Positions 1-5,330 of a DNA stretch of 6,152 nt are shown piece by piece; position 1 is the stretch's first letter, and the number at the start of each line of letters is the position of its first letter. Source of the DNA: Propionibacteriaceae bacterium. Its GTDB lineage: Bacteria; Actinomycetota; Actinomycetes; Propionibacteriales; Propionibacteriaceae. Both the position numbers and the translations under genes were made by a program. The notes below the pieces were generated by a model. The model worked only from the letters and a program-made list of their open reading frames with translations, was not told the DNA's origin and did no database searches. The DNA is taken from the NCBI GenBank assembly GCA_031287505.1, contig JAITSW010000100.1, positions 1 to 6,152 of the forward strand, read 5' to 3'.

Positions 1-809
1 AGCTCATCCATGATGCGTTGGGCGTCCTTCTTGGGAATCATCGCCCGCACCGCCACCCAGCCTGATTGCGCCAGGGGCGAGACTGTCGGGGAATCTAGAC
101 CCGGCGTGATGGCGAAGGCCGCGTCCAATGCCGTTTGCGGAACGTTGTAGTCAACCATCAGATAGGTACGCGCTGTGATGACGCCGTTTAATCGACGGAC
201 CAGCAAGTCCATGCCTTCCGGGTCTTTGCCCGATCGGTGCTTGATCAGGATCGCCTCGGATTGCAAAATCGGATCGCCAAAGAGTTGCAGCCCGGCGGCT
301 CGCAGAGTAGTTCCCGTCTCAACGACGTCCGCAATCAAATCTGCCACTCCCAAACGAACAGCCGACTCCACTGCCCCGTCAAGATGGATCAGCCGGGCTT
401 GCACTCCGTGCTCTCTCAGATACGAGCCCACCAATCCGGGGTATGAAGTGGCGATGCGCTTGCCTGCCAAATCGGCGAGGGTCATATTCTTGCCATCGGG
501 TGCGGCAAAGCGAAAACGTGTCCCGGCATATCCCAAAGCCATGACTTCGTCGGCCTCGGCGCCGGAATCCAGCAGCATGTCGCGGCCGGTCACTCCCAGG
601 TCAAGAGTGCCTTCGCCCACGTAAACCGCGATATCGCGCGGGCGCAGGTAGTAAAACTCCACGCCGTTGTCTTCGTCGACCAGCACTAGTTCTTTGGTGT
701 CATTGCGCTGTCGATATCCAGCCTCTTTGAGCATGAGCAGCGAGGGATCCGCCAATGCCCCCTTATTGGGGACGGCGACTCGCAGAAACTCATTCGGAGA
801 AACAACCAT
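1..809 (-). CDS. hisG: ATP phosphoribosyltransferase, 3' end cut by the window edge
   Basis: First, committed step of histidine synthesis in the cytoplasm: condenses ATP with PRPP to give phosphoribosyl-ATP. I translated 269 complete codons plus a partial Leu codon; the frame stays open to base 1. Seen: an N-terminal LRVAVPNKGAL segment (about 9-19), EFYYLRPRDIAVYVG (51-65), LGVTGRD (71-77), and the PRPP-binding loop DVVETGTTL (161-169). ITPGLDSPTVSPL (234-246) and WVAVRAMIPKKD (251-262) resemble the C-terminal regulatory domain of the long HisG form, which in this family allows feedback inhibition by histidine. Similarity to mycobacterial HisG (about 284 residues) is strong throughout, so only around 15-20 residues should be missing. 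The ATG at 809 was chosen because a GAGG lies 6 nt upstream. It lies 8 nt after hisE and is surely cotranscribed and probably translationally coupled with it. The product begins with about 8 residues more than the mycobacterial protein. Confidence 0.96.
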   Translation of the reverse strand, partial: MVVSPNEFLRVAVPNKGALADPSLLMLKEAGYRQRNDTKELVLVDEDNGVEFYYLRPRDIAVYVGEGTLDLGVTGRDMLLDSGAEADEVMALGYAGTRFRFAAPDGKNMTLADLAGKRIATSYPGLVGSYLREHGVQARLIHLDGAVESAVRLGVADLIADVVETGTTLRAAGLQLFGDPILQSEAILIKHRSGKDPEGMDLLVRRLNGVITARTYLMVDYNVPQTALDAAFAITPGLDSPTVSPLAQSGWVAVRAMIPKKDAQRIMDE

Positions 810-815
810 TTCATG

Positions 816-820
816 CCTCA
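816..820 (-). promoter_or_regulatory. Ribosome binding site of hisG, overlapping the hisE stop codon
   Basis: Read leftward, the bases are TGAGG. The TGA is the stop codon of hisE, and GAGG is a Shine-Dalgarno core 6 nt before the hisG ATG at 809. This decides the start against another ATG at 814-812, which is out of frame with HisG and only 1 nt from the GAGG. Sharing stop codon and ribosome binding site suggests that ribosomes finishing hisE reinitiate on hisG. Confidence 0.7.
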
Positions 821-1084
821 CAGGTATTCGTAGACGTCTTCAAGCTCAAGCCCAAGCGAGACCATCATTACCTGCAAATGGTAAATCAGCTGGCTGATCT
901 CCTCGGCGGTTTCTTCCCGAGACTGGAACTCGGCAGCCATCCAAACCTCGGCGGCCTCTTCGACCACCTTCTTGCCAATTTCGTGGACACCCAGATCTAG
1001 TTCGCGGACGGTTCCCGAACCGGCGGGACGCTTGGCTGCCCGGCTTTGAATCTGGGCAAACATCTCTTCAAAGGTGTTACTCAC
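818..1084 (-). CDS. hisE: Phosphoribosyl-ATP pyrophosphatase
   Basis: Second step of histidine synthesis: hydrolyses phosphoribosyl-ATP to phosphoribosyl-AMP and pyrophosphate. The 88-residue product is a stand-alone HisE, not fused to HisI as in enterobacteria. It has the all-alpha MazG-like fold signatures: [15 protein letters not shown] (38-51), with the metal-binding EExxE at 42-46, and [13 protein letters not shown] (60-72). Where many family members have Asp after ExxS there is Gln65; as I recall it, mycobacterial HisE also has Gln here, so this looks lineage-typical. The start is GTG. An in-frame TAG four codons upstream excludes a longer form, and the mycobacterial protein aligns from TFEEMF. 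No good Shine-Dalgarno precedes the GTG. The gene lies 30 nt after mshC on the same strand and 8 nt before hisG, so it sits in the middle of a probable transcript. Function is secure; the exact start is slightly less so. Confidence 0.95.
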   Translation of the reverse strand: MSNTFEEMFAQIQSRAAKRPAGSGTVRELDLGVHEIGKKVVEEAAEVWMAAEFQSREETAEEISQLIYHLQVMMVSLGLELEDVYEYL

Positions 1085-1114
1085 CGGTGAAGTCTAACGT
1101 GCAAGCTGCACAAG

Positions 1115-2359
1115 TCACCAGCGCAGGCCCAGCAGGGCGTCGATCGCGTCTGCAAGCGCTGCCGGAGCAGTCTCGTCGGTGCCGGTCAAGGATGCCCATT
1201 CGTCTACGGCGGCCAAGGCCTTGGGGGCGTCTAGGTCATTGGCCAAGGCCTGGCGCATGGCGGCAATGACTGGGGCAGCCGGGGGGGCGGCGGGACGGGA
1301 AAGAGCTTTCTGCCAAGTCTGGGCACGGTCGGCTGCTGCCGCCAAGCCGGTTTCGGTGTACCCCCAATTGGTGACATAGCCCCGCTTTAACAACAGCAAA
1401 CGAATGCTCATCGGGGAAACGCCCGCGTCGATGAGCTTGTGGACAAAGACCAGGTTCCCCTTGGATTTGCTCATCTTTTCGCCGTCCAGCCCCACCATGC
1501 CGACGTGCAGATAGGCGGAAGCGAAGGGCTGCCCGGTAACCTTTTCAGCTTCGGCGGCGCACATGGGGTGATGCGGGAAGTACAGATCAGAGCCACCTGC
1601 CTGCACATCGAAATGCGGCCCCAGCGAAGCTAGCGAGATGGCAGCGCATTCAATATGCCAGCCCGGACGCCCACGGCCAAAGGGCGACTCCCAAGCGGGC
1701 TCGCCGGGGCGTTCCATCCTCCAAATCAGACAGTCGAGCGGATGCCTCTTGCCCTCTCTAAAGGGGTCACCCCCTCGTTCGGCGAAAATATCCAGGGTTT
1801 TCGCGCCCAACGACGCGAAGACTCCCGTGGGCAGGAACTGTTCTAAGAAATCGGGAGCCTGCTCGACCGAGAAATACCAATCCGGGTACTGGGCATCGCA
1901 GATTTGATAGGCAGCACCCAACTCCACGAGTTTGCCCACCAACGCGATGGTCTCGTCCATTGATTCCACAACGCCGGTATAGGTCTGGGGCGGGATAACG
2001 CGCAGCGCCTCCATGTCCTTGGCGAAGAGGTCTATTTGCGAATGCGCCAACTCTTCCCATTCGACGCCGGTGGCCTTTGCCCGCTCTAAGAGCGGATCAT
2101 CGACATCAGTTATGTTCTGGGTGTAATGAACACCCAGGCCGGCATCCAGCCAGACTCGGTGCAGCAGATCAGAGACGACGTAGGTAAACGCATGCCCTAA
2201 ATGCGCCGAGTCGTATGGGGTGATGCCACAGGCATAGAAGCGGGCCTCCCCAGATTCGGGGCCGACTGCCACCATGGTTTTCGTCCGAGAATCAAAAATC
2301 TGAGGCCGAATACCCTCGCCTGGAATACAGGGAATAGCCGGTCTTGCCCAAGATTTCAT
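1115..2359 (-). CDS. mshC: Cysteine:GlcN-Ins ligase of mycothiol biosynthesis
   Basis: MshC activates cysteine with ATP and joins it to 1-D-myo-inosityl-2-amino-2-deoxy-alpha-D-glucopyranoside, the penultimate step to mycothiol. It is a class I cysteinyl-tRNA synthetase paralogue. Seen: 414 residues, typical for MshC and shorter than CysS; the MKSW start, as in MshC; ACGITPYD (43-50), where CysS has CGPTVYD; the HIGH-like HLGH (53-56); WHIECAAI (234-241); GGSDLYFPHH (255-264); and KMSKS (295-299). Cys44, Cys238 and His263 match the zinc ligands described for mycobacterial MshC. Unusually, the next three residues after FPHH are Pro-Met-Cys, placing Cys267 where CysS has its fourth zinc ligand Glu. 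The C-terminus (NDLDAPKALAAVDEW, 374-388) is also MshC-like. The ATG at 2359 has an AAGGTG 5 nt upstream. It heads the leftward unit with hisE and hisG and diverges from uppP. Confidence 0.96.
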   Translation of the reverse strand: MKSWARPAIPCIPGEGIRPQIFDSRTKTMVAVGPESGEARFYACGITPYDSAHLGHAFTYVVSDLLHRVWLDAGLGVHYTQNITDVDDPLLERAKATGVEWEELAHSQIDLFAKDMEALRVIPPQTYTGVVESMDETIALVGKLVELGAAYQICDAQYPDWYFSVEQAPDFLEQFLPTGVFASLGAKTLDIFAERGGDPFREGKRHPLDCLIWRMERPGEPAWESPFGRGRPGWHIECAAISLASLGPHFDVQAGGSDLYFPHHPMCAAEAEKVTGQPFASAYLHVGMVGLDGEKMSKSKGNLVFVHKLIDAGVSPMSIRLLLLKRGYVTNWGYTETGLAAAADRAQTWQKALSRPAAPPAAPVIAAMRQALANDLDAPKALAAVDEWASLTGTDETAPAALADAIDALLGLRW

Positions 2360-2444
2360 GCGTACACCTTACTAAAACGGCAATCTGATCCCGAACAGCC
2401 GCCCATCTTGCCGTAGGGTAAAACCTGACAAAGGAGCGGCATAT
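2360..2444. promoter_or_regulatory. Divergent intergenic region between mshC and uppP
   Basis: These 85 bp must hold the 5' control elements of both the leftward mshC unit and the rightward uppP unit, since no other gap precedes either gene. On the minus strand TTGTCA (2431-2426) is a near-consensus -35 box. The best -10 candidate, CAAGAT (2410-2405), sits at a short 15-bp spacing. On the plus strand TAGGGT (2414-2419) fits a loose actinobacterial -10 without a good -35. Ribosome binding sites are clear at both ends: AAGGTG read leftward at 2370-2365 and AAGGAG at 2431-2436. The minus-strand -35 candidate touches the uppP ribosome binding site. The promoter boxes are guesses; only the regulatory role of the region is reasonably inferred. 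Confidence 0.4.
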
Positions 2445-3284
2445 ATGTCTTGGCTGGAAGCAATCGTTTTGGGAATCGTTCAGGGTTTGACCGAATTCCT
2501 GCCAATTTCTTCTAGCGCCCATCTCTCCATCGTCGGCCAGCTTTTCTTTGAGGGCAAGGATCCCGGAGCCGCCTTTACGGCGATCACACAGCTAGGCACC
2601 GAGACTGCGGTGATCTTGTATTTTGCCCGGGATATTGGACGCATCATCAAGGCTTGGTGGCTCTCAATCGTTGGGATTTTCACCGGCAAAACGAGTCGTC
2701 CCCTAGACCCAGACGCCCGTATGGGTTGGCTGGTCATCTTGGGCTCAATACCCATCATCATTCTGGGCCTGCTCTTTGAAGACGCCATCGACACCTACCT
2801 GCGCAATCTGTGGATTACCGTCGGCATGCTTGCCGGTTTCGCAGTCCTCATCTGGCTGTGCGATCGCTTCGCCCAGAATTACACCGAACTTGAAAAACTC
2901 ACCTGGGCGGACGGCATCGCCTTCGGATTTGCCCAGGCTATGGCCCTCATCCCGGGTGTTTCCCGTTCTGGTGCCACCATCGCCGCCGGCCTTTTTATGG
3001 GATATAAACGCGAGGCTGCCACCCGCTACTCATTTTTACTGGCCATCCCGGCCGTCTTCGGCTCCGGACTTTACAAGCTTTTCAAGGCCTTCACCTCAGA
3101 CTCACCCGTTTCTTGGGGGCCAACGCTAGTTGCCACCCTGATCGCATTTGCTGTGGGGCTGGGAGTCATTCATTGGGTTTTGAAGTACATTTCGACTCAT
3201 AGTTTCAACATCTTCGTCTGCTATCGGCTGGCGATAGCCGCTTTGACGGCTGCCCTCATCATTTTCGGAGTCCTGCAGGCGTGA
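2445..3284 (+). CDS. uppP: Undecaprenyl-diphosphatase (UppP/BacA family)
   Basis: Integral membrane phosphatase that converts undecaprenyl pyrophosphate to undecaprenyl phosphate, recycling the lipid carrier for peptidoglycan and other envelope polymers. Overproduction of family members gives bacitracin resistance. The 279-residue product is full length. Seen: QGLTEFLPISSSAHL (13-27), with the conserved Glu17, the Ser cluster 22-24 and His26, and the second signature LIPGVSRSGATI (168-179), whose Arg174 corresponds to the essential Arg of E. coli BacA. Hydrophobic segments appear at about 96-112, 122-138, 195-210, 226-245 and 259-277. Start choice is firm: AAGGAG lies 8 nt before the ATG and the protein begins with the family-typical MSWLEAIVLGIVQG. 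Its stop codon overlaps the GTG start of the downstream reductase, so the two are cotranscribed. In M. tuberculosis the gene also lies a few genes from mshC. Confidence 0.97.
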   Translation: MSWLEAIVLGIVQGLTEFLPISSSAHLSIVGQLFFEGKDPGAAFTAITQLGTETAVILYFARDIGRIIKAWWLSIVGIFTGKTSRPLDPDARMGWLVILGSIPIIILGLLFEDAIDTYLRNLWITVGMLAGFAVLIWLCDRFAQNYTELEKLTWADGIAFGFAQAMALIPGVSRSGATIAAGLFMGYKREAATRYSFLLAIPAVFGSGLYKLFKAFTSDSPVSWGPTLVATLIAFAVGLGVIHWVLKYISTHSFNIFVCYRLAIAALTAALIIFGVLQA

Positions 3285-4252
3285 AATACCGGTCGGTTGG
3301 CGAGTCGGGGCTGCTTGTTTCGCGGCTTGGGCTAGGTACGCTGACTTGGGGTCGGGACACTTCGATAAGGGATGCCCGAGGCCTGCTGCGCGCATTTGCG
3401 AACGCGGGCGGCAATCTGATCGACACAGCCGCCGCCTATGGCCGCGGCGAAGCCGAACACATTATCGGCCAGCTAACCGCGACTTACGTTTCGCGAGACG
3501 ATCTGGTGATCGCCACCAAATCCGGTTTCGCTATCCGGGACGGCGAACGGGTGGTGGATACCTCCCGGCAGGCGTTGCTCAATGATTTACACGGTTCGCT
3601 GCGCCGGCTGCAAACCGATCATGTCGACATTTGGCAACTCCACGCCTGGGGGGAGGCGCCACTGGAAGAGTCGTTGTCTGCCATTGACCAGGCTGTGGCG
3701 GCCGGGGACGCGCGTTACGCCGGAGTCTCAAACTTTGTCGGCTGGCAGTTGGCCCAAGCAGCCACCTGGCAGCGGGCCTTTCCCGGGCGGACGCCAATCG
3801 CGAGTGCCCAGACGGAGTACTCGCTCCTGGCCCGAAAAGCCGAGTTGGAAGTCATTCCGGCCGTCCGCTCATTGGGGATGGGCTTCTTTCCCTGGTCCCC
3901 GATCGGGCGGGGCGTCTTGACCGGTAAGTACGCCACCGACACTCCCGCTGGGTCTCGCGGAGCCGCGAAGCACTTCTCGTGGTTTGTGGAACCGTATTTG
4001 GAATCGCGTCCGGCATTGATCGTCAAAGGCGTGCAAGTTGCCGCGCGGGGTCTGGAACTCACCCCGGCACAAGTAGCCCTCCTTTGGGTGCGAGACGCTC
4101 CGGGAGTCACCGCCCCCCTGCTGGGTGCGCGCACTGTCGGGCAGCTCCAGCCATATTTGGATGCCGATGCCCTAGAGCTGCCACAGGCGATAGTCTCGGC
4201 TCTAGACGATATTTCCGGCGGGCAGAATTTGGAGCGCGAGGGCATCGGATAG
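3281..4252 (+). CDS. Aldo/keto reductase, substrate unknown
   Basis: Cytoplasmic NAD(P)H-dependent oxidoreductase of the aldo/keto reductase superfamily, with a TIM-barrel fold and 323 residues, a normal length. Seen: an N-terminal YRSVGESGLLVSRLGLGT hairpin region (3-20); the catalytic tetrad as Asp48 and Tyr53 in NLIDTAAAYG (45-54), Lys80 in VIATKSG (76-82), and His121 in DIWQLHAW (116-123); GVSNF (148-152); and FFPWSPIGRGVLTGKY (202-217). The C-terminal cofactor loop PLLGARTVGQL (279-289) precedes the last helices. The overall pattern suits the subgroup resembling potassium-channel beta subunits and YajO or Tas-like enzymes, whose natural substrates are mostly unknown. The GTG start overlaps the uppP stop by 4 nt (GTGA), and GGAG at 3267-3270 inside uppP could serve as ribosome binding site, so translation is likely coupled. 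No link to undecaprenyl metabolism follows from the sequence. No obvious terminator follows it. Confidence 0.92.
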   Translation: MKYRSVGESGLLVSRLGLGTLTWGRDTSIRDARGLLRAFANAGGNLIDTAAAYGRGEAEHIIGQLTATYVSRDDLVIATKSGFAIRDGERVVDTSRQALLNDLHGSLRRLQTDHVDIWQLHAWGEAPLEESLSAIDQAVAAGDARYAGVSNFVGWQLAQAATWQRAFPGRTPIASAQTEYSLLARKAELEVIPAVRSLGMGFFPWSPIGRGVLTGKYATDTPAGSRGAAKHFSWFVEPYLESRPALIVKGVQVAARGLELTPAQVALLWVRDAPGVTAPLLGARTVGQLQPYLDADALELPQAIVSALDDISGGQNLEREGIG

Positions 4253-4300
4253 GCACTTCCCCACCTTCGGCAGCTATCTTAGAGGCCAATCGCTAGCATC

Positions 4301-4328
4301 TTGTTTCTTAATCGCAACACAATAATGC
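4301..4328 (+). promoter_or_regulatory. Candidate promoter of the ABC importer operon
   Basis: The gap from 4253 to 4369 turns AT-rich from about 4296. TTGTTT (4301-4306) resembles a -35 box, and TAATGC (4323-4328), 16 bp on, loosely resembles a -10 box. This places a promoter 40-70 bp before the substrate-binding protein gene, consistent with the importer being a separate transcription unit from uppP and the reductase. Other box pairings are possible. Confidence 0.35.
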
Positions 4329-4341
4329 CAGTATTCGGGAG

Positions 4342-4355
4342 TCAGAAAAATCTGA
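4342..4355. repeat. Short perfect inverted repeat abutting the binding-protein ribosome binding site
   Basis: TCAGA (4342-4346) and TCTGA (4351-4355) are perfect reverse complements around AAAA. The right arm overlaps the first two bases of GAGAAAGG (4354-4361), the ribosome binding site of the next gene. It could be an operator half-site pair or an RNA hairpin that slightly masks the ribosome binding site, but five base pairs can also arise by chance. Confidence 0.35.
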
Positions 4356-4361
4356 GAAAGG
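4354..4361 (+). promoter_or_regulatory. Ribosome binding site that fixes the start of the binding-protein gene
   Basis: GAGAAAGG lies 8 nt before the ATG at 4370. It favours this start over the in-frame TTG at 4301. Beginning at 4370 also gives a textbook lipoprotein signal peptide with a charged N-terminus (MKNILK), whereas the longer form would put 23 non-signal residues in front. Confidence 0.75.
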
Positions 4362-4369
4362 TTCTTCCT

Positions 4370-5230
4370 ATGAAAAACATACTTAAAAGCGCTGTGGTAA
4401 TCGCCTCGCTCGCTCTCCTGCTGACTGGCTGCGCAAACTCCTCCCCCCAGCCGACCGAGACTCCAAATAGTCCTGCCGGGAGCGGCACCCCAACATCTGC
4501 CGGTGTTTATGATGCGGCGAAAGCCACGCTTCTCCAAGAGGGCAAACTCTTGGTTTGCACCCACAACCCCTACAAGCCGTTCCAATATAACGACCCGGGC
4601 GACAAAACCAAGATCATTGGTTTCGACGTTGACTTGATTGACGTAGTTGCCCAGAAGCTTGGCGTGACCCAGGAAATAGTCGATATCGACTTTGAGCAGA
4701 TCCACACTGGTACTGCTTTCGCTGCCGGCAAATGCGATGCCGGTGCTGCGGGTATGACCATCACCGACAAGCGCAAAGAAGCCACAGAGTTTTCGCAAGG
4801 GTACTTTGACGCCACGCAGGCACTCATGGTCTCCTCGGATTCTCCGGTGTCCGGCCTTGCCGATCTAAAGGGCAAGATTCTTGCCGCTCAGACCGGTACC
4901 ACGGGTGAGATTTACGCAAATGACCACAAAGCCGAGTTTGGCTACGAAGTGAAGATCTTCGACAACCTTCCCAGTACCGCCAATTCGGTGTTGGCTAAGA
5001 CTGCCGATGCCGCGATCAATGACAACACCGTTCTCTATGACTTCGTCAAGGAGAACCCAACTACCAAGGTTGTTGCGGAGTTTGACACCGGCGAACAGTA
5101 TGGCGTCAATGCCAAGAAGGGCAATACCGCTCTCATCGCTGTTGTGGATGAGGCGATTAATGAAGTGAAGTCCAACGGCAAATACGCCGAATGGTATCTG
5201 AAATACTTCGGCCAGGAGTGGCAGGGCTGA
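4370..5230 (+). CDS. Amino-acid ABC transporter substrate-binding lipoprotein
   Basis: Extracellular solute-binding protein of family 3, tethered to the membrane by a lipid and delivering a polar amino acid to the permease encoded downstream. It has 286 residues. Seen: a type II signal peptide MKNILK plus a hydrophobic stretch (8-18), with lipobox LTGC and lipidated Cys21; a Pro/Ser/Thr/Gly-rich tether (22-44); lobe 1 starting at KLLVCTHNPYKPFQY (59-73); GFDVDLIDVVAQKLG (84-98); the ligand-contact stretch GMTITDKR (128-135), whose Arg135 matches the carboxylate-binding Arg of amino-acid receptors; and LAAQTGTTGEIYA (171-183). Asp218 in INDNTVLY corresponds to the amino-group-binding Asp, so an alpha-amino acid ligand is likely. 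Glutamine, glutamate, arginine or cystine cannot be told apart by eye. Cys63 and Cys122, on strands that should be neighbours in the fold, may form a disulfide. It starts the importer operon; a long hairpin separates it from the permease gene. Confidence 0.92.
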   Translation: MKNILKSAVVIASLALLLTGCANSSPQPTETPNSPAGSGTPTSAGVYDAAKATLLQEGKLLVCTHNPYKPFQYNDPGDKTKIIGFDVDLIDVVAQKLGVTQEIVDIDFEQIHTGTAFAAGKCDAGAAGMTITDKRKEATEFSQGYFDATQALMVSSDSPVSGLADLKGKILAAQTGTTGEIYANDHKAEFGYEVKIFDNLPSTANSVLAKTADAAINDNTVLYDFVKENPTTKVVAEFDTGEQYGVNAKKGNTALIAVVDEAINEVKSNGKYAEWYLKYFGQEWQG

Positions 5231-5255
5231 TTCACACAGCCAAACACTGCTAACT

Positions 5256-5302
5256 AAGAACTGGCTGTTCGCACGCTAGTAGAGTGCGAACAGCCAGTTC
5301 TT
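5256..5302 (+). repeat. Perfect 19-bp inverted repeat (strong hairpin) between binding-protein and permease genes
   Basis: The left arm 5256-5274 (AAGAACTGGCTGTTCGCAC) and right arm 5284-5302 are exact reverse complements around a 9-nt loop (GCTAGTAGA). A possible T-G pair extends the base. It lies 25 nt after the binding-protein stop and 28 nt before the permease ATG. The downstream flank (GAATATCGGGG) has no T-run, so it does not look like a classical intrinsic terminator. A likely role, known from other binding-protein operons, is an intercistronic element that stabilises or partly terminates the transcript. The excess of binding protein over permease would follow. A U-less actinobacterial terminator or a dispersed repeat are alternatives. 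Confidence 0.85.
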
Positions 5303-5330
5303 GAATATCGGGGACAATGAAGGAGTCTGA

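Noticed and set aside
175..624. A 149-codon open frame on the plus strand opposite hisG
   Set aside because: It lies antisense to a clearly recognised HisG reading frame; its product is rich in Ser, Pro and Arg with no recognisable domain.
812..814. Alternative ATG for hisG at 814
   Set aside because: It is out of frame with the HisG coding sequence and too close to the GAGG.
1115..2359. Annotation as cysteinyl-tRNA synthetase (cysS)
   Set aside because: Length of 414, the GITPYD form of the first motif, the MKSW start and the MshC-type C-terminus all point to MshC.
3715..4245. A 176-codon open frame on the minus strand opposite the aldo/keto reductase
   Set aside because: Shadow of the reductase coding sequence; no domain, low-complexity composition and no suitable ribosome binding site seen.
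4248..4278. GATAG...CTATC inverted repeat after the aldo/keto reductase as a terminator
   Set aside because: Only 5 bp separated by 21 nt and with no T-run after it; not convincing.
4301..4369. An N-terminal extension of the binding protein from the TTG at 4301
   Set aside because: It would add 23 residues before a perfect lipoprotein signal peptide, and a good ribosome binding site precedes the ATG at 4370.
4274..4798. A 174-codon open frame on the minus strand across the start of the binding-protein gene
   Set aside because: It is antisense to a well-supported lipoprotein gene and its promoter region, and the translation has no recognisable family.
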